From the NCBI RefSeq assembly GCF_002575655.3, contig NC_053037.3, positions 50,666,242 to 50,730,241 on the forward strand: a stretch of 64,000 bases of DNA, written 5' to 3'. Position 1 is the stretch's first letter; each line of letters begins with the position of its first letter. Under the pieces are notes generated by a model. The model was not told where the DNA came from. It saw only the letters and a list, made by a program, of their open reading frames with translations, and made no database searches. This document shows, piece by piece, positions 23,784-36,000 of this stretch. The DNA is from Aegilops tauschii subsp. strangulata. Lineage: Eukaryota; Streptophyta; Magnoliopsida; Poales; Poaceae. The position numbers and the translations under genes were made by a program.

Positions 23784-24708
23784 TCAGTAGCGGCTGCACT
23801 CGGCGGGGATCCCTTGCGGGAACCTGTACCCATCGTCGCAGTAGTTGTAGCGCATGTAACTGCGCTCCGCCCACTTGACGGTGCCCCACTCGGCGCCGTC
23901 GAGCTGCTTGTTCATCCACCTGCCGCTGCCGGCATGGCACGCGCCACCGCTGACGCAGGCGTTGGCGTAGAAGTTACGGTAGGAGACGACGAAGGGCGCG
24001 TTGGACCAGTTGATCGGGATCTTGCCTTTCTCGGTCGCCCAGTAGCTGCCGTCCCACAGCGTGGCGTGCAGCCTCATGGGCTTGGAGCTAGGGTAGGCAA
24101 GGCCGGCGAAGCGCTTGAAGGAGCGGATGAAGAGGTTGTCCACCTTGAAGAGGATGTTCTCCGGGTTCCAAATGATGGTGTAGGTGTGGTAGTCGGCGGC
24201 GGGGTCGAACCACAGGTCGAACTGGTGCTCCTTCTTGCCGTCGCCGTTGGCCCACACGTTGGTGTTGAGCACCACCGGGTGGCCGCTCGAGTTTCCCATG
24301 AACTCCATGTCGATCTCGTCGCGCCACTCGTCGTCACCGGAAGAAAGCTGCAATTAACAGCAACGATGGGTCAGTTATATATATATAGATCAAGCTGCGA
24401 GTCCGGACGGGAGAAATTAATTAAGCTGGTCGACTTACGTAGAAGCAGGAGACGGTGCCGGCGGAGTTTCCCGGGATGAGCTTCATCTGGATGCTGAACT
24501 CACCGTAGAGAAACTGCTCCTTGGAGTTGAAGCCGGCGGCGCCGGATTGCTGGTTGAGGTTGAGCATCGCCACCTGCTGGCCGGAGGCGTCGTATCCCGT
24601 GCGGACGGTGCCGTCCGTGTTGAACCTCTTGTCCAACCAAGACTTGGCCGAGGCGGCCTGCGAGAGCGCCAGGGCGACGGCGAGCACAGCCAGAAAGCCC
24701 CGTGCCAT
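23784..24708 (-). CDS. Xyloglucan endotransglucosylase/hydrolase, XTH2
   Basis: Exons 24708-24439 (90 codons) and 24347-23784 (187 codons plus stop) have splice signals like those of XTH1. The 277-residue protein differs from XTH1 at about ten positions, mostly conservative. It keeps the signal peptide, the DEIDMEFMG catalytic motif, the NSS sequon and the C-terminal Cys residues, so the enzyme should be functional. The odd feature is upstream: the 5' leader is interrupted 86 bases before the ATG (at 24794-24798) by a 5.2-kb copia element in the same orientation. Its native TATA-like site is now at 30034-30040 and reads AATAAAA. Expression must rely on the LTR or be lost. Confidence 0.9.
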
Positions 24709-24798
24709 GGTAACTGCTGTTCTAGAGTAGAGAGCTAGCTTCCTGGAATCAAATGAGCTTACAAAGTGGAGTGCCTTGTGTGCGGTGTGTGGTGAGAA

Positions 24799-27700
24799 GT
24801 GTAGAGAATGGTTTGGTGCATCGATAATAATTGATCGTGCACTAGGCAAATATATATAGGTACAAGGGGTGCGACCGGTGTCTTGTCTCCCAAGATACAA
24901 GTACATACAGGGGGAGAGAGACACTACAGGTGCGGCATACAAAACCCAGACCTACGTACATGTACACATGTTCAACACCACCCCCCCCCCCCCCCCCCCG
25001 CGTAGTCGAAGCGTCGCCGGTGACGCAGAGACTGGACCGAAAGCCCTCAAACGTCGAGGTGGGTAGTCCCTTCGTCATGACATCGGCGAACTGCTGATCG
25101 GTGAGCACATGGAGAACTCGAACACGACCAAGTGCGACGTGCTCCCTGACGAAGTGAATGTCGAGCTCAATATGCTTCATCCGTCGGTGATGGACAGGGT
25201 TGGCAGCGAGATACACCGCGGAGACGTTGTCACAGTAAACAAGCGTCGCCTTGGTAACCTCGCATAGCAACTCCTGAAGTAGCTGTCGTAGCCAAGAGCA
25301 CTCCGCGACAGCGTTGGCCACAACCCTGTACTCAGCCTCGGCGCTCGATCGTGAGACCGTGGGTTGTTGTTTAGACGACCACGAAATCAGGGAGGGCCCA
25401 AGGTAGACACAAAAGCCGGAAGTGGAGCGGCGAGTGTCGGGACACCCAGCCCAGTCGGCGTCGGAGTAGGCGACAAGGCTGGTGTCAGGTGATGCCGTCA
25501 GGGTGAGACCCATAGTTGTGGTGCCACGTATGTACCGAAGAATACGTTTCACCAGAGCCCAATGAGTATCACGAGGAGCATGCATATGAAGGCACACATG
25601 CTGGACAGGATACTGAATGTTCGGACGCGTCAGTGTGAGGTACTGAAGCGCACCGACGATGGAGCGGTAGAAGGGAGCGTCGGCCGCCGGAGAACCCTCG
25701 GCGACAGACACCTTAGCCTTCGTGTCGACAAGCGTAGGAGTAGGCTTGCAGTTAAGCATGCCCGCTCTCTCCAGAAGCTCGTAGGCATACTTCTGCTGGT
25801 TCAGGAAGAAGCCAGTGGCCCGGCGCACAACCTCGATGCCGAGGAAATAGTGGAGAGCCCCCAAGTCCTTGAGGGCGAACTCGGTGCCGAGGCGAGCTGT
25901 GATCGGCTGAAGGAGCGCTGGCGAAGAGGCAGTCAGGATGATGTCGTCGGCGTACAGGAGGAGGTACGCGGTGGCGGGACCCTAGTGATAAACAAACAGG
26001 GAGGCATCGGACCGTGTGGACCGGAACCCCTGCTGTTGAAGGAAGGCCGCGATCTGCTGGTACCAGGCCCGAGGCGCCTGCTTCAACCCGTAAAGAGAAC
26101 GGGAGAGCAAGCACACGTGGTCTGGATAGTCGGTGTCGACGAAACCAGTAGGCTGCTGACAGAACACCTGCTCGTCGAGATGGCCATGCAAGAAAGCATT
26201 AGACACATCGAGCTGGTGGACTGGCCAGGCGCGAGAAACAGCGAGCTGGAGAACAGCGCGAATCGTGCCCGGTTTGACAACCGGGGCGAAGGAGTCGGTG
26301 AAGTCCACGCCGGCACGCTGGCGAAAGCCGCGCACGACCCAACGCGCCTTGTAGCGCTCAAGGGAACCGTCGGGGCGAGTCTTGTGGCGGAAGACCCACT
26401 TGCCAGTGATGACGTTGGCACGGGGAGGCCGCGGGACAAGCTGCCACATACGGTTGCGCTGCAGGGCGTCGAACTCCTCACGCATCACAGCAAGCCAGTT
26501 CGGATCCCGAAGGGCTACGCGAACGGAGGTGGGGAGCGGGGACAGGGCCGAAGTGGACGCAGCACACGCACACTCGTCGGAGGTGTAGCGCGTGCTAGGA
26601 CGAAACGCCCCAGTCCGAGCCCGAGTGACCACACCGGTGAGAGGTGCGGCGGCAGCCGCGGAGCCGAGAGGGGGACCGGCGAGGATGAGCTCAATCCGGT
26701 CTCCGGATCGGCCGAAGGGGTCGGGGCGTCGGGGGAGGCCGGCGGGGCCGCGGCGCCAGGGGCAGTCGAGGGGGCGTCAGGGGCCGCGGCGACAGGGGCG
26801 GCCGAGGGGGCCGCGGCGACGGGGGCCGCCGAGGGGGCCGCGGCAACGGGGGCCGCCGGCACCGGGAGTGCGGGCAGGGCCAAGCCCGGTGCACGGTGGG
26901 CGGTTCGCCAGAGGTGGGGGCAGGGGCAAACCGCGCCGCGGGGGACACCGAGGGTGACGGTACCTGCTGAAACGGGAACACCAACTCATCAAAGTACACG
27001 TGCCGCGAGGTGAAAACGCGGTGGGACACTGGATCATAGCACCGGTAACCTTTGGTGTTGGGAGGATAACCAAGGAAGATGCAAGGAAGCGACCGGGGAG
27101 CGAGTTTGTGAGGTGCAGTGGACGCGGTGCTAGGATAACAGAGACACCCGAAAATGCGAAGACCATCATAAGATGGAACCGCACCGAAGAGGAGCTGGTG
27201 AGGAGTGTAGTTCCAGCGTGGACGACACAGGCGAATGTTGATGAGGATGCTGGCGGTCGCAAGCGCGTCCGGCCAGAACCAAGGGGGCACGTAGGAGTGG
27301 AAGAGCAACGTGCGGACACAGTCATTAAGAGTGCGAATGACGCGCTCGGCGCGACCATTCTGCTGGGACGTGTAGGGGCAAGTGAGGCGAAAGATGGTGT
27401 CATGCGACGCAAGAAGATTGGGGACAGCGACATTGTCAAACTCCTTTCCGTTGTCAGTTTGCAAGGCGAGAATAGGACGACCGAACTGTGTGGTGACATA
27501 TGAATAAAAAGCTGTGAGTGTGGCAAGGGCGTCGGACTTGCGACGGAGAGGAAATGTCCACACATAATGAGAGAAATCATACAATATCACCAAATAGTAT
27601 AAGTAACCCGTGTTTCTCGCAACCGGGGACGTCCAAACATCACTATGCAATAACTGAAACGGAAAAGTGGAAACATTTGTAGACTCGCTAAAGGGAAGAC

Positions 27701-30008
27701 GAACGTGCTTGCCAAGACGGCAAGCCTCACAAGAGTGGTCGTCGACCTTATTACATGAGAAAGAAAAACTCTGAAGAATCTAGCGCATAACGGTGGAGTT
27801 GGGATGGCCGAGGCGGGCGTGCCAAAGATCGACACTAGCAGCGAAGGCGACGGGACGACGGATGATGGTGGCGCCGGAGGGATGCACCGGGTAAAGCTCT
27901 TCCGGGCTGTCACATCGGTGGAGTACCATCCGATATCGTCAAATTCAACAGTTATAGGGTTCTCACGAGCAAGGCGACGAACAGAAACAAGATTGGTAAC
28001 TAAGTTAGGAGAGACAAGAACATTAGACATGTTAACGGGAGTAGAAGTAGAAGGAAAAGACATATGACCGACATGTGTAATGGGAATGGAGGAACCGTTA
28101 CCAAGGGTGATGCGAGTGGGAGTATGAGCAGGAGTGGCGGATGTGAGGTTACCGGGATGAGCAGTCATGTGAGCGGTGGCGCCCGAGTCCATGTACCAGT
28201 CACCGCCGCCACCGTAGGAGCTCGGTGACGGGGCGGAGTGTAGAGCAGCGAGAAGGGCGGGGTCCCACGGCGGTGGCACCTGGGGAGGGAGAAACCCTCT
28301 GTAGGCCGACGCGGGCGCGGCGCCGTAGCCGCTGTAGGGGGGTGCGGCGCCGTAGGCGGGCACGGCGCCGTAGCCGCTGTAGCGGGCGGTGTTCTTCGCG
28401 GTGAAGAGCGCCTGGTGGCTCGCCGGCCGAGGCCCAAGGATGCCCGAAGCGGGAGCCTGAGGAACCGGCATCGAGTACGCGTATACGATGCCCGTCCACG
28501 GGTTGGTGTCGTAAGTCCAGGGCGGGGTGGCCTGCTGCTGCTGACGAGGGCGCCCTTGCGCCTGTTTGCGACCGCCCCCGCGGCGGTTCCCGCAGCGCCT
28601 GCCACCCTGTTGCGGCTGCTGGAGGGCAGCGGGTGGGGCGGGGGGCGCGGGCGGGAGGGGGTAAAACCCTGGAGGCGCGGGGGGCGCCGGCTGGTGACGG
28701 AGCGCAGGCGCGGGCGGGGCGGCCGGTGGAGGGGCACCACGCGAGGTGCCGGCGGCGAGGGCGTGGTGCTGCACGCGCTTCTTGACCCCCTTCATCCGGC
28801 GCTCCTCCAACCGCAAGTATGCCATGAACTTGGGGAAGGAGGGCCCCGGTATGAGGGAGAGGTTGGAGGCGGCGTTGCCGAAGTCCTCGTTGAGGCCGGC
28901 GGTGAGCGTGCTGAGGAGGAGGTTTTCATCAACCTTGGCGCCAATGTCACGGAGCTCATCCGCCAACGTGTTCAAGCGGCGGCAGTAGTCATCGATAGAC
29001 TGATCATCCTGATGACAGTCAAAAAATTCCTGCTGCAAAAAAACGCGGCGCTGAAGCTTGTTGTTGGTGAAGAGGCCGTTGAGCTTAATCCACACGGCGC
29101 GGGCGTCATCACCATCGCTCACGACCGTGTGAAACAGGTCCTTCGAGATGGTGGTGAAGAACCACTGGATGAGCGTGGCGTCGATCGCTGTCCACTCGGA
29201 GTCGCCCACCATGGCACGGGGGTCGACGGAGCCGTCAACGTGATCCACGAGGTTGTTCTCGCGGAAGAGCAGCGAGAAGTACGTCTTCCACGCGAAGTAC
29301 GTGGCGTCGGTGGCATCGAGGACGACGGGGACGCGGTCGTGGATGTTGATGTCGCGGATGTCAGCGGGATCTGGCCCGGCGAAGGGATTGGAGTAGGAAG
29401 AGACGGAGGAAGACATGGCGGCTGGCGGTGGTGCGGCGCGGCGATGCAGCAGCAGGCAGTGAGCGGCGCGAGGGAGCGAGCAGTGTGGCTGGGGGCACGC
29501 GCGAGCGAGCGAGCGGCGCGAGGGATCGAGCGGGCTGGCTGGTGGCGCGCGCGAGTGACGGGCGAGCGGGTTGCGGGCGGGATCGGGATTGGGCGAGCAA
29601 GTAGCTAGCGGGCGGCGGGTTGCGGGCGGTTCGGGCGAGCGCTAGCGGGATCGGGATCGGGGGCTGCTAGCGGGGCACATCGCACGCGGGAAGGGAAGCG
29701 CGGTGGCGGCTAGCGGGGCACGGCGCGCGCGGGAAGGGAGGCGCAACGCAGGGAGGCGGCGGCGGCATGGGGCGGCGGCGGCGGCTAGGGTTAGGTGGAA
29801 GCGGGAGAGGATCGACTTGCGATAGATACCATGTAGAGAATGGTTTGGTGCATCGATAATAATTGATCGTGCACTAGGCACATATATATATAGGTACAAG
29901 GGGTGCGACCAGTGTCTTGTCTTCCAAGATACAAGTACATACAAGGGAGAGACACTACATGTGCGACATACAAAACCCAGACCTAGGTATATGTACGCAT
30001 GTTCAACA
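24799..30008 (-). mobile_element. Complete Ty1/copia retrotransposon in XTH2 leader
   Basis: The element is bounded by 179- and 177-bp LTRs (24799-24977, 29832-30008), each TG..CA, with the 5-bp duplication agaag on both sides (24794-24798, 30009-30013). The empty site is preserved in XTH1. On the minus strand the order is LTR, tRNA-Met-type PBS (TGGTATCTATCGC, directly at 29831), a GC-rich leader, gag, protease, integrase, RT, RNase H, a G-rich polypurine tract (about 24978-25002), LTR. This order (integrase before RT) defines copia. The LTRs differ by about nine substitutions and two indels, so the insertion is not recent. Short LTRs and a Met PBS suggest the Ale/Retrofit lineage (inference). 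Confidence 0.95.
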
Positions 30009-33000
30009 AGAAGAAGCACGGAAGATGTCGCGGTTTTATTGGAGAAAGTATCCGGTAGAAACTCCATCCAGCTGATGTGCTCCTGCACTGCTTGTTGACG
30101 CATGGGGCACATATTTGTTTGCATGCATGCATTATCGATCGGATGGGCACGAAGGTTGTTACAATTATTCGGGCAGCACATGGGTACAATCTGCCTTAAT
30201 CTTTGGTGTGTTCATACGTACATCGGTGGTTTGATGAGGTGTCTAAAGGAACACTTAGATTACTGTGGGACCCAGAAATCGGGTGGTGGAACCGGCCACT
30301 GATTAAGTCTATCATCAGCAAAGCAAAAATTAAGTGGTGGAATCCAGCCGAGTGACACGTACGTACGTAGGCACCGCCACTAATGATGGCTCCCTAATTT
30401 CCGTTCATTGTCATAGTTGTGTGCTCGCGCATATCACATCATGCAACGTCGTTGAGGACATACCATGTTACTAGCACGCTGCACGCATAACGAAATTTAG
30501 AAACCTAATCCTGGTTAGCAACTAGTCGGACTAATTAAGCTATGATTGGACCATTTTTCTACACCAGCACTTCAAAAAGAAGTTAAGCTTTCATGTTTCA
30601 CTTTTCTTTTCATCACACCTTCATCCCGCGTTCACCGTATGATAATAAAAGTTATCTTAATTACTCATCTTCTGAACCAATTCTATTTTAATTTACTTGG
30701 CAAACTTTTCATCAAAATATAAGGCAAATCACGAACATGATTTAATAAACATTTATTTACACAATCACACTAATATATGCAATTAAAACACAAGCTAATG
30801 TAATAGAATATTTATAACCCCTCACGACGCACGTGCATTGTCCTAGTCACCCAAAAAAGAAGCTATGACATGGCATCTGGGCCATCCCTCAATGATGCAT
30901 CGCGGGTCACAAATGGAGTAAAGCTTGCATGCCACATTGGAACCAGATAGATGCTTATATGATCTAAAAATGATAGATGTTTATATCAAACCTCTCGTTA
31001 GACTTAGATGCTAAGAATATAGACTCTTGGTGCAATAATGAATTGTTTGTTGGGGACATCTTAGTATTTCAATACTACCCTATAAGGCCAGCAGGGACCC
31101 ATGCATCTCTTTCCTTTACAAGAAAAACTCTTCTCCTCCCGTCGGCGCCGCCATCGGTCCGTCCATCTCCGAAGGCCTCTAGTCCATGAAGGAGCGGAGG
31201 ATCTCGTCCCCCCGCCGGCGGGAGGGACCCCGTTCTCGTTCTTGTTAGAGTCAGCATCTTGGTTGAGGCTGTGTGGCGGCGGCGATGTCCCTTAGTAGGA
31301 ATAATGTCTCCCACGTTCTATCCCCGTCCCGATGGTGCGTCTAGCATCATGGGAGCGCGTGTGGAGGTTTGTCTCCGTCGGATCTTGCGGGATTCAGTCG
31401 GTTCTGGTCTTTCGTGGATCTATATGGATCTGGTCTCCGTTCGTCTTCGTTTATGTGTTTACAGGTTGATCCTTCTGATCTACGACTTTCTTCATCAGCG
31501 ATGGTTTCTACTATGGTGCGCGCTGGTCCTATGGGGCCTTAGCACGACGACTTCCCGACTGTCTACTACAACAAGGTCTGACTAGCTCTGGTGAGGGAGG
31601 GGCGATGATGGCGACGCGCCTTCGTCTCACTCTAGTGCTTGTAGTCGTCGCTAGGTGGTCCACGGATATGATTATAATTTTTATTACCTCTGTTGTTCTT
31701 TGTACTGCCATAATTGAAGATGAATAGATTTGAAGTTTCTTGGAAAAAAAAGACCAGCAGGGGCGTGTCTTCGTCTCGCCCGGAACGAGATACTCCCTCC
31801 TTCCTTAAGAGCATGGTTAATAGTATAGCCAGTGCCATGTCATCTACAGCCCATCTTATAGCCAACATCTACAATAGTATATCAAGAGAGTGTACTACTT
31901 TTTTATTATGTGGCCCACCTTTCATTCGCACAAAGTGCCTAGGAGCACGTGCTAGAGCTGGCTCTTCACGAAGAGCCCGCATACCTTCTCTCTTCTCTCC
32001 TCTTTCCTCCAACTAAGCAAAAATATACTAGTTTATTTGTCGGGTGGTTGGTGCGACATATGCCAACGGGTGGCTTATCATTGTGGGTGCCAATAAAACG
32101 TCGCCGGTGCCTGGAAACGGGATGAGGCGAAGACATGCACGCCGGCGGATCTTACCCAGGTTCGGGGCTCTCCGAGGAGATAACACCCCTAGTCCTGCTC
32201 TGCGGGGTCTCCGCATGATCACTAGATCAGTAAAAGTAGCTACAATCGCTCCTAGAGCAGTTGGGTTCAAGGGAGAAGAAGAACAAGGCTAGCTCTCACT
32301 TCTCTCTCTCTATGGTGTGTGTGCTATGCTCAGAAACCAACCCTTTGCATGGGTGCTCCGGGGGGTTTATATAGGCCTACCCCCCGGGGGTACAATTGTA
32401 ATCCGGCTGGGCTCTGGTCCCAGCCGTCAGTGTCTACGCTCGCCGGCTTCTCCGCCGGCTGTTGGGACCCGCCGACTGGTGGGTCCCGCCGGCCGCCGGC
32501 CTCTTGGTCGACAGGCCGGCCCCACCGCCTAGGGTCTTGTCGGCGGCTGCTTACTGTAGCCTCGCCCTTGATGATGAGGGCTTCGTTGAGGTAAGCGTGG
32601 CTACAGTGGGCCGCCTCGGGGGATCTCACTGTAGCCTTTACCTCGTCTTGTCTCCTTAATGTGGCACATGCTTCGAGGGAGGGGGTAGCCGGCTTCTGGG
32701 GGCCGGCTACGCCCTTGGCCGACTGGGGGAGGCCGAGCCGCCTTCACGCTTCTCTCTGGCTGAAGGGGCGCACCGCCCGTGGGCCGTACGGGAGTCTGTC
32801 GTGGATGACGTTGAGACTAGCATGGCTACAGTGCCGAGCCGAACGGGAGACGGCCGTCCCGTACGGCCTCCTGTAGCCATGCCTGCCTCGGGCTTCGGGG
32901 GTAGTGGGCCGCACTGTGGCCACACCCCGTCTTGTCACCGTTATGTGGGTGTAGCTTTGGTGGTTGTGGTCTCGGCCGGCTTCTTGGAGTCGGCGATCTT

Positions 33001-36000
33001 CGAGGCCGGCTTCCTAGAGTCGGCCACCCCGCGGATATCCTGGGGGGAGGTTGCGGAGGCTGGGCCGCCTCCCGTGAGTCGGCTTCGGGGGTAGCCGGCC
33101 GGGGGAGGTGGTCCAATGCTTGGAGTGCTTGGAGGCCTAAAGGCCTGATAATTTTTTCAGAAGAACCAGGGGCAGTCGGTAAGGCTACCCGTGGCCATTT
33201 ACTCCGACAGTAGTCCCCGAAGCTGATTGGGCTTCGAGGTTGGGTAGGAGTTGAGAAGCTCGATCAGCTTCCTATCTTGACAAGCCGGCAGCTGGGGAGC
33301 CGGCTTTGGTTTGGCGTGCCGCCTTGGTCGAAAGCTCCGGAGTCGGAGGGCGGGAGCTCGCTAGTGCGTGCACCGGGCCACGGGCCGGCCACTTGCCGTC
33401 TGCAAACCACGTGGCCCCTCTTGGCCGGAAAGCCTGCCAACCCACGCGCGCGACGGGACGTCGCCGCAGGGCGGGGGCCCGCCACGTCCACGCCCGGGCC
33501 CAGGCGCGGATTCTCTGCATCCCGAAACCGCCCGCACGTCTCCTTGCGGCAGTTTCGGCTCGCCTTTAGGGCGTAATAATCGTGAGGCGTGGGGGTAATG
33601 GGTGCAGTTAATCCCACGTCTCCCCCCACGTCCGGCCTCCCCGGCCTTGCCTCGCGAAGCTATAAGTAGGGGGGATGGAGGGCGGCAGGCTCTCGCACGC
33701 TCCTCCTCCTTCCACCATCTCCTTTCGCTTGCCGTTTCTTGCAACAGCGCCTCGCCGCCGCGCTCTTCCACCACACGTTCCTCCGCCGCCGCGCTCGTTT
33801 CCGCCATGCCTCCCGCCACGGAGCAGTATGGCGGGGACTGGGACGGCTCCAACGTCCACGAGGATCATGTCGAGTTCCTCCGCAATATGCGGCGGCTGCC
33901 CAGCGCGGACAAGGTGGAGGTCCGTCTTGCGCCGGCGAAGGAAATTACGCCGGAGCCGCGGGAGGGCGAGTGGGTGGTCTTCCCTCGCATTTCTTGCGCG
34001 GCATCGGCCTGCCAGCGAGCGCCTTCTTCCGCTCCTGGCTCGATTTCTACCAGCTCCAGCCGCACCACCTCACCCCAAACGCGGTGGTGCTGCTGTCAGC
34101 CTTCGTCACCCTGTGCGAAGGCTACCTCGGCGTCCTCCCTACCCTCGAGCTCTGGGGGGAGTTCTTCCAGTCCAAGCTGGGCACGCGCATGCAGGGCGTG
34201 CCGGCTCAGACTGGCGCCTTCATCGCGTCGCGGAGGTCGGTCGCCGACAACCCCTTCCCCGTCATCACGCTGATCCAATCGGTGAAGAAGTGGCAAAAGT
34301 CGTACTTCTACGTGCGGAACATCGCCCCACGGGGCGACTACATCAACCTGCCGGCTTACGTAGCCGGCCCACCAGCGGGCAGGCGGCCCCAGTGGTCCTT
34401 CCGGGCCGTGACTCTGACGCCGGCTGGGTCCGCAGCCGTCGCCCGAGTGCGAGTGATGACCCAGTCGGAGGGCCTGACGGGGCCCGACCTTCTGGCCGCC
34501 TTCGTCACGCGCCGGGTTCTTCCGCTCCAGAGCCGTCCTCATCTGATCTGTCAGATGAGCGGCCAGCTCGATCCGAGCCGGATGTGCACCAAGGACATGC
34601 CGCACGCGGAGGTCGCCTATATGGTGAACTACCTCGCGAACTGCAAACTCTCCGAAGAGTGGCAGTTCGGCAAGGAGCCATACAGCCGAGCCAATCCGCC
34701 GCCCATGGTATGCTCTCCTTGTTTCTTCTTTTTCTCTTAACTTTGTTGCCAAGTTCCTCTTGGCCGACTCTAACTTAGTCGGCTTGTTTTTCGACAGAGC
34801 CCTCTTCTTCGGCCGGCCGGCGGGTCAGACACGGAGCGTTGATTCGTCCCCGACCGGACGGAACACGATCTGGAGGACCCCGACTTGGGGGCAGCCGCTA
34901 TGGACGACAACATCGAGCCGGGTGGTGGCCAAGCCGGCGGCGAAGCAGGCGGCTCCAGGCACGGAGTCACCTTTGACGACTGGTCGGACGACGATGAGGC
35001 CGAAGCCACCCCGCGCCGCCGGCCGGCATCTGGACGCGGCGCGGGTTCCTCCGCTGCACCGCCTGCTCGGGGCGGAGGGCAGAAGCGTCGCGCCGCCCAG
35101 GGTTTGTTCGGCAGTCGGACGAAGAAACCCAGGGGCGGAGCGGCGGCAACCAGGCGGGAGGAGGCGGCCGCGAAGGCGGCTCGCTTCCGCAAGACGGTGA
35201 AGCAACCGCAGACCGTGTCGGCGTAAGTTCGAATTCTTTTGTATACTTTTTTTTCTTTCTTTTCTCTGGTGGTTCCTGAACCCTTGTCTTTTTCTCCAAA
35301 CGATCAGAGCTCCGTTGTCGCTTGAGCGGGCGGCTGCCGCCTCCGTCGTCGAGTCGCCGAGGGGGTCCGGGAGCACCACTCGCCGCGTGGACCCCCGTGT
35401 GGACCTTCAGGAAGCGACAGAACGGAACGCGCGGGAGGCGCGGGAGGAACAGGAGGCGCGAGAGGCGGAGGCACGGAAGGCGGCCGCCGCCCAGGCGGCG
35501 CGGGAGGAAGAAGCGGCGAAGGAGCTCGCTGACGCCGCTGCCAGGGCCCAAGCGGAGGCTGCAGCCGCGGCGGCGGCGGAGGAGGTTTTGATGGTCACCC
35601 CGCTGCGCGTCATGGCGCCTGGGGACATGGAGCCCTCGCCAGAGGGAGCCAGCGGCGACCAGCCAGGGCTGGAGAGGGACGACGACATCGTCGTCCTGGA
35701 GAGGGCGCCGGTGCCGGCCCCGTCAACTGGGGCGGCTCAAGGCGGCCGGCCTGATCCGCCGCCTGCGCAGTCGGCGGGGGGCGAGCCGGTCGCAGGACTG
35801 AGATGGCGGTCCGGATGCCCCCGAGTCGTCGTGCGGGGAAAGCTGCGTCGGAGCCTCAGAAGGCCGCGTCGGAGCCGCAGCCGGCCGTGGGCTCCAGCTC
35901 GTCGGCCCCGGACGTGGAGGTGGCCAGCGCTACCTCGGGGTGGACGCCGGGCGGGGGGCGGCCGTGATGAACGTGGCCGCGTAGGACGTCCGGACCCGGC